Shown piece by piece: positions 46,511 through 54,691 of a DNA stretch of 64,000 nucleotides. Every line of letters begins with the position of its first letter. The stretch's first letter is position 1. The DNA comes from Paraburkholderia sp. PGU19 (GTDB lineage Bacteria > Pseudomonadota > Gammaproteobacteria > Burkholderiales > Burkholderiaceae). The notes under the pieces were generated by a model. It saw nothing but the letters and a program-made list of their open reading frames with translations, ran no database searches and was not told the DNA's origin. A program made the position numbers and the translations under genes. The stretch is from NCBI RefSeq assembly GCF_013426915.1, contig NZ_AP023180.1, positions 1,178,001-1,242,000 of the forward strand, written 5' to 3'.

Positions 46511-47782
46511 TCAACGCAACGGCCTGAACCCGGCCCGTACTTCCTGGGCGAACAGCAGCGGCTCTTCCCACGCCGCGAAATGGCCGCCCTTGTCGACCTC
46601 GTTGAAATAGATCAGGTTGTGATAGCAACGCTCGGCCCAACTGCGCGGCGCCTGATAGATCTCGCCCGGAAAGACGGTGATTGCAGTGGGCAGCGAGATA
46701 TCGACGGCATTGAAGTTGTTCGAGTGGTCTTCCCAATAGATCTGCGCCGACGAGGTCGCGCTATCTGTCAGCCAGTACAGCGAGATGTCGTCGAGAATCT
46801 CGTCGCGCGTCAACGAACGCTCGGGCACGCCGCCGCTATAGGTCCACTGCGAAATCTTGTCGTACATCCACGCGGCCTGGCCGGAGGGCGAATCGGCGAG
46901 CGCATAGCCAACCGTTTGGGGGCGCGTGACCATCATCGCCGAATAACCGCAGTTGTCGCGATAGAACACGGCGAGCTTCTCGTACGCATTCTTCTCCTTG
47001 GGCGACAGTCCGGCCGGTGCGGGATCGCCGAGCGCCAGCGAGCGCGCGATATCGGCCGGGACGGTGGCGGGCATGTTCACATGAATGCCGATCAAGCCCT
47101 TGACGTGCTGCATCGCCATGCGGTGCGACACCACGGAGCCGCAATCGCCGCCTTGCGACACGAAGCGGGTATAACCGAGCCGCTCCATCAGCACGCCCCA
47201 TGCGCGCGCGATGTGATCCGAGCCCCAGCCCGGCGTGGTCGGCTTGCCCGAAAAACCGAAGCCGGGCACGGACGGCACGACCACATGGAAGGCGTCGTCG
47301 GCACTTGCGCCGTAGGCGGTCGGGTCAGTGAGCGGGCCGATCGCCTTGATCAACTCGAAGATCGAACCCGGCCAGCCATGGGTCATGATCATCGGCATCG
47401 CGTTCTTGTGACGCGAGCGGACATGGATGAACTGGATATCCAGCCCGTCGATCTCCGTCACGAACATCGGCAACGCGTTCAGCTTCGCTTCGCCCTTTCG
47501 CCAGTCGTATTCGCTGCCCCAGTATTGAACGAGCTGCTGCATACGCGCGAGCCGCACGCCCTGGGATTCGTCGGTGACCGTTTCCTTGCCCGGCCAGCGC
47601 GTTTTAGCCAGACGCTGACGTAAATCGGCGAGATCGCTATCGGGGATATTGGCTTTGAATGGACGGATAGTCCCCGCGCTATTCGCGGCGTAAATCGCTT
47701 CGGGAAATAACGCGAATGCGCCCGCTGCCGCCGTGGCGGCCAGCACGTTACGCCGCATCGGCGAGAACGGAGATGAAGACAT
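46511..47782 (-). CDS. exported epoxide-hydrolase-family protein (EHN domain)
   Basis: The 423-residue product has a Tat-like signal (MRRNVLAATAAAGAFALF, ending YAAN), the N-terminal epoxide-hydrolase domain (IRPFKANIPDSDLADLRQRL, LAKTRWPG) and the hydrolase core with HGWPGS (135-140), nucleophile Asp213 in QGGDCGS and His401 in KGGHFAAWE. It should open epoxides or related esters in the periplasm. It is divergent from the thioredoxin-reductase-like gene across 321 bases that contain both recurrent DNA motifs. Related in fold but not in close sequence to the two hydrolases at 31775 and 50079. Confidence 0.88.
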   Translation of the reverse strand: MSSSPFSPMRRNVLAATAAAGAFALFPEAIYAANSAGTIRPFKANIPDSDLADLRQRLAKTRWPGKETVTDESQGVRLARMQQLVQYWGSEYDWRKGEAKLNALPMFVTEIDGLDIQFIHVRSRHKNAMPMIMTHGWPGSIFELIKAIGPLTDPTAYGASADDAFHVVVPSVPGFGFSGKPTTPGWGSDHIARAWGVLMERLGYTRFVSQGGDCGSVVSHRMAMQHVKGLIGIHVNMPATVPADIARSLALGDPAPAGLSPKEKNAYEKLAVFYRDNCGYSAMMVTRPQTVGYALADSPSGQAAWMYDKISQWTYSGGVPERSLTRDEILDDISLYWLTDSATSSAQIYWEDHSNNFNAVDISLPTAITVFPGEIYQAPRSWAERCYHNLIYFNEVDKGGHFAAWEEPLLFAQEVRAGFRPLR

Positions 47783-47921
47783 GCTTTGTCATCCTGTTTC
47801 CAAGGAGTGGGCACCGCTGTGCACGACGATCTGCACGACGATGTGAGCGAACTGGCAGAGCAATGCTTGACCGCTTGCGAAGCGCATGGCCCGCAGCGTC
47901 CCACTCATTAGAAATGACGAA

Positions 47922-47948
47922 TGTATCTCGCGTTTGTCCGCGATGTAC
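47922..47948. promoter_or_regulatory. 27-bp element shared with the region upstream of hydrolase 1
   Basis: This sequence matches 33003-33029 at 21 of 27 positions, with TGTATCT, GTTTGTCCGC and ATGT in common. It lies 140 bases upstream of the EHN hydrolase start. The rest of the 47783-48103 spacer contains one ATACG-type palindrome (48030) and no gene. Confidence 0.5.
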
Positions 47949-48029
47949 CTGTTCGTAACAGCACAGTATTAAAACAGTACGCGTAACTTGAGGTTGCACT
48001 TGGGGATCAAAATAGGCAAGCGTGCATAT

Positions 48030-48043
48030 CATACGTTCGTTTG
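48030..48043. promoter_or_regulatory. ATACG-NN-CGTAT-type palindrome, copy 3
   Basis: CATACG-TT-CGTTTG keeps the left half and most of the right half of the perfect palindrome at 41284. It ends about 60 bases before the start of the thioredoxin-reductase-like gene, a normal activator distance. Confidence 0.5.
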
Positions 48044-48103
48044 GATTGACCCTTGACCCCATAGCCGCGATTATTCCAGCGCAATAGCAAACAGAGGAAT
48101 GCG

Positions 48104-49830
48104 ATGAGTCAGCATCGACACGACAGCGACGATCCACAGGCAGGCGGGCGTCCTTCCTCTATGAAGCCGCAATCGGATTCGAATGCGGCTCCGAAGGCCG
48201 CGCCCGCCGACGACCGTTACCCGCACTTCAGCACCGCCGACATCGAAAAGATGATGCGCTTCGGCATGATTGAGCATTGGCGCTCGGGCGACGTGATGTT
48301 CCGCATCGGCCAGCCGGGACTCGGCATGCGCGTGCTGCTGAGCGGGCGTGCAAGGCTGTCGCGGCGCGATGGGCTCGGCCGGTCGCAGACCATCGTCGAA
48401 CTGGGCGCAGGCCAGTTCCTCGGCGAAGTGGCGCAACTCACCGGCAAGCCCGCGCTCGCCGATGGCCTCGCGCTCGACGACGTTGACGCACTGATGATTC
48501 CGCCACAGCAGATCCGCGACATGCTCGTCGCGGAAGCGCACCTCGGCGAGCGGATCATGCGCTCGCTGGTGCTGCGCCGTTTCGGCCTTGTGCGCGAAGG
48601 CGCCGGCCCCGTGCTGATCGGACGTTCCGGCGATCTCAGACTGCTCGCGCTCGAAGGGCTGCTGCATCGGCTTGGTCATCCGTACTCCGTCGCGGACCCG
48701 CGACCGATTCCGACATCCGCGATCTGCTCGAAGAATGGGGCGTATGGCACGACGATGTGCCCGTCGTCATGCTCGCGGACGGCACGCCGCTGCGAGATCC
48801 CGATGAACGTCAACTGGCCGCGCGCCTGGGCCTGCTGCCCGAACTCGACTCGGCGCGCACTTACGACGTTGCCGTAGTCGGCGCAGGGCCGGCCGGGCTT
48901 GCCGCTGCCGTGTATGCGGCATCCGAGGGTCTGTCGGTGATCGTGTTCGACAGCCATGGCCCAGGCGGCCAGGCAGGCGCCAGCGCGCGGATCGAGAACT
49001 ACCTGGGCTTTTCGACGGGCGTGTCGGGCCGCGAGCTGGCGGCGAACGCGTTCGCGCAAGCAGTGAAGTTCGGCGCGGAAGTCGTGATCCCCACCCGCAT
49101 CGACCGGCTCGACTGCGCGCAGGCACCGCTTCAGCTCGAACTGCAAGGCGGCCAGCGCATCTCGTCGCGCACGGTCGTGATCGCGACGGGCGCGGCATAC
49201 CGGAAGCCCGCCATCGAAGGGCTCGACGAAGTCGCAGGCCGTGGCGTCTACTACTGGGCTTCGTCGATCGAAGGACGTCTGTGCCGAGGCGCGGAAGTGG
49301 TCCTCGTTGGCGGCGGTAACTCGGCGGGACAGGCCGCAGTATTCCTGTCAACACACGCGAGCCGTGTCCACATATTGATTCGCGGCGACAGTCTCGAGTC
49401 GAGCATGTCGCGCTACCTGATCGATCGCATTGCGTCGCTGGGGAACGTGGTGCTGCATACGCGGACCATCGTCGCGTCAGTCAGAAGCGATGAATGGGGC
49501 CTCGAAGCCGTCACATGCAGCACGCCCGAAGGCGAACTCGTATTCGATACGCGGCACCTGTTCCTGTTCACGGGCGCGAACCCCAACACGCAATGGCTGC
49601 GCGATTGCAGCGTCGAGATCGACGACCGGGGCTTCGTCAAAACGGGCCTCGCGGCGGGCGTGCGCGCCGATACGGCATGCTTCGCGTTGCAGACCAACGT
49701 ACCCGGCGTGTTTGCGATTGGCGATGTGCGCAATGCATCGGCGAAGCGCGTTGCGGCGGCGGTGGGCGACGGCGCTGCTGTCGTCGCGGAGATCCATCAG
49801 TTTCTAAGCGCGCCGTTGCCCGTCGCATGA
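48104..49830 (+). pseudogene. cyclic-nucleotide-binding thioredoxin-reductase-like gene, split by a frameshift
   Basis: Two overlapping frames together make one protein of known layout. 48104-48877 codes a cNMP-binding domain (GDVMFRIGQPGLGMRVLLSG, GAGQFLGEVAQLTGKP) and a linker ending GHPYSVADP. 48757-49830 codes the FAD/NADPH oxidoreductase (VAVVGAGPAGLAAAVYAASE, VVLVGGGNSAGQAAVFL, GVFAIGDVRNASAKR). Frame is lost near 48697-48705: the family-like continuation ATDSDIRDLLEEWGVWHDD needs a -1 change. So one base is missing relative to an intact gene. No redox CxxC is visible: the region reads YYWASSIEGRLC. The first frame starts after AGAGGAATGCG. A sequencing error is possible. Confidence 0.78.
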
Positions 49831-49881
49831 GCGCGCGGTTCGCATGAACCGGACGGGTTTGGGGAGAAACCCAGCGTAACC

Positions 49882-49895
49882 TATACGAACGTATG
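49882..49895. promoter_or_regulatory. ATACG-NN-CGTAT-type palindrome, copy 4
   Basis: ATACG-AA-CGTAT (49883-49894) is a perfect inverted repeat around two bases, followed by GCGG as at 41284. It lies 184 bases upstream of the second alpha/beta hydrolase. The rest of the 49831-50078 spacer holds no gene. Confidence 0.55.
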
Positions 49896-50078
49896 CGGTT
49901 GCCCATCCGTATGAATCAGCTGGCTAGATGCAGATTGTATGGAACACATCGACCCCGCAGTCTAATCTTTGCACATCGATGCTTTGAAGCGGCGATCGGC
50001 CATCTTGCCTCGCGTTAGCGGAGCAAGCCGCCCGAACGACTCTGACAAAAAAACTGGTTGAAAAAAAGGAGTACGCAC

Positions 50079-51122
50079 ATGCAAGACACGGTGAATCTGC
50101 GTCGCCGCCGACTGATCGGGACGACTGCTGCAGGCATCGGGCTGCTGGAACTGGGCCTCGGCAACCTCGCGCACGCGCAAGCCACGAAGAGCGCGCACGC
50201 CGCAAAGAAAGCGGCTCACCATACGTCGTTCGATGCGATCGAGCAGATCGACGCCGGCACGCTGAACGTCGGCTACGTGGACATGGGCCCGAAGGACGGC
50301 CAGCCCGTCATCCTGTTGCACGGCTGGCCGTACGACATCTACAGCTTCGTCGACGTCGCGCCGATCCTCGCGGCGGCGGGTTACCGCGTGATCGCGCCGT
50401 TTCTGCGCGGCTACGGCTCGACGCGCTTTCTTGCCAACGAGACGCCGCGCAACGGCCAGCAGGCTGTCGTGGCCGTCGACATCATCGCGCTGATGGATGC
50501 GCTGAAAATCGACCAGGCCATTTTCGGCGCATTCGACTGGGGCGCGCGCACGGCCTGCATCATCGCCGCACTGTGGCCGCAGCGCTGCAAGGGGCTGGTG
50601 TCGGTGAGCGGCTATCTGATAGGCAGCCAGGACGCGAACCGCAAGCCCTTGCCGCCCAAGGCGGAGTTCGCGTGGTGGTATCAGTTCTATTTCGCCACCG
50701 AGCGCGGCGAGCTGGGGTACGCGGCCAACCGCAACGACTTCAACCGGCTGATCTGGCAACTCGCGTCACCGAAGTGGCATTTCGACGATGCCACCTATCA
50801 GCGCACGGCGGCATCGTTCAACAACCCCGATCACGTGGCCGTGGTGATTCACAACTACCGCTGGCGTCTGGGCCTCGTGCAGGGCGAGCCGCAATACGAC
50901 GAGATCGAACAGCGTCTCGCGGCGCTGCCCACCATCGGTGTGCCGACCATCACGATGGAAGGCGATGCGAACGGCGCGCCGCATCCCGATCCGTCCGCGT
51001 ACGCGAAGATGTTCACGGGCAAGTATCAGCACCGCAACGTGAGCGGCGGCATCGGCCACAACCTGCCGCAGGAAGCGCCTCAGGCATTCGCCGAAGCGGT
51101 CCAGCAAGTCGTTCGCCTTTGA
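50079..51122 (+). CDS. exported alpha/beta hydrolase with epoxide-hydrolase motifs (paralogue 2)
   Basis: The 347-residue product has the twin-arginine signal NLRRRRLIGTTAAGIGLLEL, cleaved near AHAQ, then HGWP (81-84), nucleophile Asp153 in GAFDWGART and the His motif GGIGHNLPQEAP. AAGGAG precedes the ATG at 50079; the frame open to 50058 is not needed. It is a close paralogue of the gene at 31775-32803. The OmpR-type regulator gene begins 52 bases downstream, so hydrolase and regulator are likely co-transcribed. Substrate unknown; an epoxide or a lactone-like stress product is plausible. Confidence 0.87.
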   Translation: MQDTVNLRRRRLIGTTAAGIGLLELGLGNLAHAQATKSAHAAKKAAHHTSFDAIEQIDAGTLNVGYVDMGPKDGQPVILLHGWPYDIYSFVDVAPILAAAGYRVIAPFLRGYGSTRFLANETPRNGQQAVVAVDIIALMDALKIDQAIFGAFDWGARTACIIAALWPQRCKGLVSVSGYLIGSQDANRKPLPPKAEFAWWYQFYFATERGELGYAANRNDFNRLIWQLASPKWHFDDATYQRTAASFNNPDHVAVVIHNYRWRLGLVQGEPQYDEIEQRLAALPTIGVPTITMEGDANGAPHPDPSAYAKMFTGKYQHRNVSGGIGHNLPQEAPQAFAEAVQQVVRL

Positions 51123-51174
51123 TCCCCGATGCGTTCAAGCATGACACGCCAATCGTCGCCCCTGACCTGACATC

Positions 51175-51930
51175 ATGGACAAACCCGACCACGTTCTGAT
51201 CATCGACGAGGACCGCGGCATGCGCGAGTTCGTCGCCAGCTATCTGGAGAAAAACGGCATGCGCGTCTCGCTCGCGTCCAGCGGACGCGACATGCACGCC
51301 GTGCTCGACCGGCATACACCCGATGTGATCCTGCTCGACGTAATGCTGCCGGGCGAAGACGGCCTCGCGCTATGCCGCGGGCTGCGCGCCGGGCGTCATC
51401 GTGCCGTACCCGTGATGATGGTGACCGAGCATTGCGACGAGATGGACCGGATCATCGGCCTGGAGATGGGCGCCGACGACTATCTGTCCAAGCCGGTTGC
51501 CGTGCGCGAACTGCTCGCGCGCATCCGCGCGGTGCTGCGGCGCACGCGCATGCTGCCGCCCGGCATGCTGGTGGAGGAATCGACGGAGATGCTGAGCTTC
51601 GGCGACTGGCGGCTCGATACGACGGCGCGCCACCTGCTCGACACCGAGGATGCCGTGGTCGCGTTGAGCGGCGCGGAATACCGGCTGCTGCGCGCGTTTC
51701 TCGATCACCCGCAACGCGTGCTGACCCGCGACCAGCTGCTCAATCTGACGCAACGGCGCAACGCCGAACCGTTCGATCGTTCGATCGACCTGCTGGTCAG
51801 CCGTCTGCGGCAAAGACTCCGAGACGTCGCCCGCGTGCCGCGCTACATCAAGACGCTGCGCAACGAAGGCTATGTGTTTTCGTCGACGGTGAAGGCTGTC
51901 GAGGAAGCGCGCGCGCGGCAGCATGCGTGA
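51175..51930 (+). CDS. OmpR-type response regulator 1 (orphan)
   Basis: The 251-residue product has a full receiver (LIIDEDRGM, ILLDVMLPGEDGLAL with the phospho-Asp, MVTEHCDE, LSKPVAVREL) and a winged-helix output domain (LSGAEYRLLRAFLDHPQRVL, then RSIDLLVSRLRQRLRD and RYIKTLRNEGYVFSS). No OmpR-type kinase gene is near. It is a paralogue of the regulator at 56453-57223. It follows hydrolase 2 and precedes the 45-bp dyad and dipZ-like gene, so it is a good candidate to bind the dyad. Confidence 0.92.
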   Translation: MDKPDHVLIIDEDRGMREFVASYLEKNGMRVSLASSGRDMHAVLDRHTPDVILLDVMLPGEDGLALCRGLRAGRHRAVPVMMVTEHCDEMDRIIGLEMGADDYLSKPVAVRELLARIRAVLRRTRMLPPGMLVEESTEMLSFGDWRLDTTARHLLDTEDAVVALSGAEYRLLRAFLDHPQRVLTRDQLLNLTQRRNAEPFDRSIDLLVSRLRQRLRDVARVPRYIKTLRNEGYVFSSTVKAVEEARARQHA

Positions 51931-52023
51931 TGCGTGTGGCTGTTTCAACGTCGCTGGCGTCTTGCCCGGCATGACGGCGCATTAGGCGTATCTGCATTCA
52001 CCAGACGGCGCCCGGCCGTCGTT

Positions 52024-52068
52024 TGTATCGCCATGTATCCGGCGGCGCAGCCGATACATCGCGATACG
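52024..52068. promoter_or_regulatory. 45-bp dyad, copy 3 (best match)
   Basis: TGTATC (52024), TGTATC (52034), GATACA (52053) and GATACG (52063) make the most regular copy, with one mismatch in 24 half-site bases. It lies 132-176 bases upstream of the dipZ-like start at 52200 and downstream of OmpR-type regulator 1. The spacer 51931-52199 holds no gene. Confidence 0.7.
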
Positions 52069-52199
52069 CAACCCTTCTCTCCTGAAATTCGCCGGATACA
52101 TGTGCGGGCTTTAATCCGTCACAAGGGCACGCGCGAGATCGACATGCGCTGCGTGCAGACCGGTTGAATCAACCGTTTCCGGATCAGGAGGTCGATTCC

Positions 52200-53960
52200 A
52201 TGTTACTCATCGTCATTGCGTTTCTGGGCGGGGTGCTCACCATCCTGAGCCCATGTATCCTGCCCGTCGTGCCATTCGTCTTCGCCCGTTCCGACAAGCC
52301 GTTCGTGACAGGCCGGCTGCCGTTGCTGCTCGGCCTGGCTATCACGTTTGCGCTCGTTACGGGCGTCGGCATTGCTGGCCTGAGCGGCGCCGCGCAACTG
52401 AACCACTACGGGCGCTGGGTGTCGCTCGCGCTATTCGGTGTGTTCGGCGCATCGCTGCTGTTCCCGACGCTGTCGGCGCGTCTGTCGCGCCCGTTCTTCG
52501 GGATCGGCAACCGCGTCGCCGCGCTGTCGCAAATGCGCGGCACGCGTTTTCAGATCGGCTCCGCGCTGCTGCTCGGCGTGGCGACGGGCCTGTTGTGGGC
52601 GCCTTGCGCCGGTCCGATTGTCGGCCTGATTCTCACGGGCGCCGCGCTGCATGGCGCGACCTGGACGACGGCGGCGGCACTGACCGCGTACGCGCTCGGC
52701 GCGGCGAGTTCGCTCGCCGTCGTGTCGGGGCTCGGCAAGCAGGCGCTCGACGGACTCAAGCGGTCGCTCGGTCTCGGTGAGCGTGTGCGCCGCGCGATGG
52801 GCGCGCTGGTGCTGTTGAGCGTCACGGCCATCGGCTTCGGTTTCGATACACGCGCCCTCGCGCAGTTGCCGTCGGCATCGACGACGGGCGTCGAAAGCCG
52901 GCTGGTCGGCCTGCTTGGTTCCGACCATACGCAACAGCCGCGCACGCTGAAGCCGCACATCCAGCGCATCAGCGCGAAGGTGCCGTCCGCGCTGCCTGTC
53001 GAAGGCCATCTGCCTTCGCTCGATGGCGCCGAGAGCTGGATCAACTCGCCGCCGCTCACGAGCGACGCGTTGCGTGGCAAGGTCACCGTCGTCAACTTCT
53101 GGACGTATTCGTGCATCAACTGCCTGCGCACGCTGCCGTATCTGAAGACGTGGTCGGACCGCTATCGTAACGACGGTCTCGTGGTGGTCGGCGTGCATAC
53201 ACCGGAGTTCGCCTTCGAGCACGATCCGTCGAACGTGAAGCGCGCCGTCGCCGACCTCGGCGTTCACTATCCCGTCGCGATCGACAACGGCTACAAGATC
53301 TGGCAAGCGTTCGACAATCAGTACTGGCCGGCGTTCTATATCGTCGATGCAGAAGGCCGCATCCGTTATCACCATTTCGGCGAAGGCGGTTATGCCGAAG
53401 CCGAGAAAGTGATCCAGCAGTTGCTGGCGGAGTCGGGACACACGATGCAGACGCGCGATCTGCCGCCCATTCAGGGCGCCGGTGCGCAGGCGGCCGCAGA
53501 TAACCCGAACGTCGAATCGGGCGAGACCTATGTGGGTTACCAGCAGGCTCGCGGCTTCGCGTCGCCGGAAGACCTCCGGCCCGACGATGTCGCCGCGTAC
53601 ACCGTGCCGTCGCAATTGCCGCTCAATAGCTGGGCATTCGGCGGGAAGTGGATCGTGGGCGGCGAAGCGGCTGTGCTGAACGACGCGCATGGACGCATCG
53701 CCTACCGCTTCCACGCACGCGACCTGCATCTCGTGCTCGGCCCCGGCGTGAATGGCAAACCCGTGCGTTTTCGCGTCACGATCGACGGCGCGGCTCCCGG
53801 CGACTCGCATGGCGCCGATGTCGCCGCCGACGGCAGCGGCGTCGTGACGAGCGCCCGCCTGTATCAACTCGTGCGTCAGCACGACGCCGTGCGCGACCGG
53901 ACCTTCACGATCGAGTTTCTCGATCCGGGCGTGCAGGCTTTCTCGTTCACGTTCGGCTGA
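52200..53960 (+). CDS. DipZ-type fusion: DsbD/CcdA membrane domain plus periplasmic thioredoxin
   Basis: The 586-residue product has a CcdA-like membrane domain (residues 1-215; Cys19 in LSPCILPVVPF and Cys136 in WAPCAGPIVGL), then a periplasmic thioredoxin-like domain with CINC (305-308) in NFWTYSCINCLRTLPYL, and a C-terminal strand-rich domain (about 430-586). This is the order of DipZ proteins. It carries electrons from cytoplasmic thioredoxin across the membrane to periplasmic disulfides, for cytochrome c maturation or repair of oxidised proteins. GGAGG lies 9 bases before the ATG at 52200. It is preceded by a 45-bp dyad. Confidence 0.9.
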   Translation: MLLIVIAFLGGVLTILSPCILPVVPFVFARSDKPFVTGRLPLLLGLAITFALVTGVGIAGLSGAAQLNHYGRWVSLALFGVFGASLLFPTLSARLSRPFFGIGNRVAALSQMRGTRFQIGSALLLGVATGLLWAPCAGPIVGLILTGAALHGATWTTAAALTAYALGAASSLAVVSGLGKQALDGLKRSLGLGERVRRAMGALVLLSVTAIGFGFDTRALAQLPSASTTGVESRLVGLLGSDHTQQPRTLKPHIQRISAKVPSALPVEGHLPSLDGAESWINSPPLTSDALRGKVTVVNFWTYSCINCLRTLPYLKTWSDRYRNDGLVVVGVHTPEFAFEHDPSNVKRAVADLGVHYPVAIDNGYKIWQAFDNQYWPAFYIVDAEGRIRYHHFGEGGYAEAEKVIQQLLAESGHTMQTRDLPPIQGAGAQAAADNPNVESGETYVGYQQARGFASPEDLRPDDVAAYTVPSQLPLNSWAFGGKWIVGGEAAVLNDAHGRIAYRFHARDLHLVLGPGVNGKPVRFRVTIDGAAPGDSHGADVAADGSGVVTSARLYQLVRQHDAVRDRTFTIEFLDPGVQAFSFTFG

Positions 53961-54044
53961 CACCTGGCGGCATCGCTTCAGGCAACGCCACTGCGCTTTC
54001 GCGGCGCAGTGGCGTTTGTCATTGGCAACCCGCTGCCCGAGATT

Positions 54045-54089
54045 TGTACCGCAATGTATATATCCGCGATAGAGAAATACTGGCTTACA
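54045..54089. promoter_or_regulatory. 45-bp dyad, copy 4
   Basis: TGTACC (54045), TGTATA (54055), GAAATA (54074) and CTTACA (54084) keep the exact 6-4-6-13-6-4-6 spacing, with two mismatches in each right half-site. It lies 167-211 bases upstream of the DUF4148 gene. The spacer 53961-54255 has no other feature. Confidence 0.5.
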
Positions 54090-54255
54090 TTCCGGCGCGT
54101 TCTGGAAACAAGCCAGATACGTGAGCGGGTTCAAATAACGACACGCAAGGTTGATTCATGACAGTGCGACTGACCGGGCAGGAAAGCATAAGCAAAGCGC
54201 AATGACCGCCCGGGATGACATCAACGCAGACCCGCTTCACTACTGGAGAATACCC

Positions 54256-54582
54256 ATGAAACTCGTTCAATCCCTCATCGTTGCAGCCTTGATCGCCGCT
54301 CCCGCTGTGTCGTTTGCGCAGTCGAACCAGCCCGTGACCCGCGCCCAGGTGCGCGCCGAACTGGTCCAGTTGCAGCAGGCCGGCTACAACCCGGGGAGCG
54401 ACAACACGCAATATCCGACGAACATCGAAGCCGCGCTGTCGCGTATCCAGGCTGAAAAGGGTGCTGCGTATGGCGGCGTCGCAGCGGGTCAATCGAACTC
54501 GGGCGCGCATCGTGACACCGCGCAAACGCCCGCTCCGCAGCAAGACGTACTCGGCCTCGAACCGATCTACGCGCATTCGTAA
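54256..54582 (+). CDS. DUF4148 family small secreted protein
   Basis: The 108-residue product has a signal peptide (KLVQSLIVAALIAAPAVSFA) and the DUF4148 motif VTRAQVRAELVQLQQAGYNP, followed by YPTNIEAALSRIQAEKG. The family is abundant in Burkholderiaceae, often in many copies per genome, without known function. GGAGAATACCC precedes the ATG at 54256. It lies downstream of a 45-bp dyad and 109 bases before the alpha/beta hydrolase gene. Confidence 0.88.
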   Translation: MKLVQSLIVAALIAAPAVSFAQSNQPVTRAQVRAELVQLQQAGYNPGSDNTQYPTNIEAALSRIQAEKGAAYGGVAAGQSNSGAHRDTAQTPAPQQDVLGLEPIYAHS

Positions 54583-54691
54583 GCGCCACGGCTCCGTTGC
54601 CGATGCATGCATGCGCATGCGTCGCAACGGAGCGCCCAACTGACGCAGCAGAAAAACATCCATCGATAACGCGGTACTCAGGGGCAACACA

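Noticed and set aside
47922..47960. Full 45-bp dyad upstream of the EHN hydrolase
   Set aside because: TGTATC is present, but the partner half-sites do not fall at the 13 and 4 base spacing; it is listed only as the 27-bp shared element.
48690..48710. Programmed frameshift in the thioredoxin-reductase-like gene
   Set aside because: No slippery heptamer and no obvious downstream pseudoknot; a simple one-base deletion or a sequencing error explains it better.
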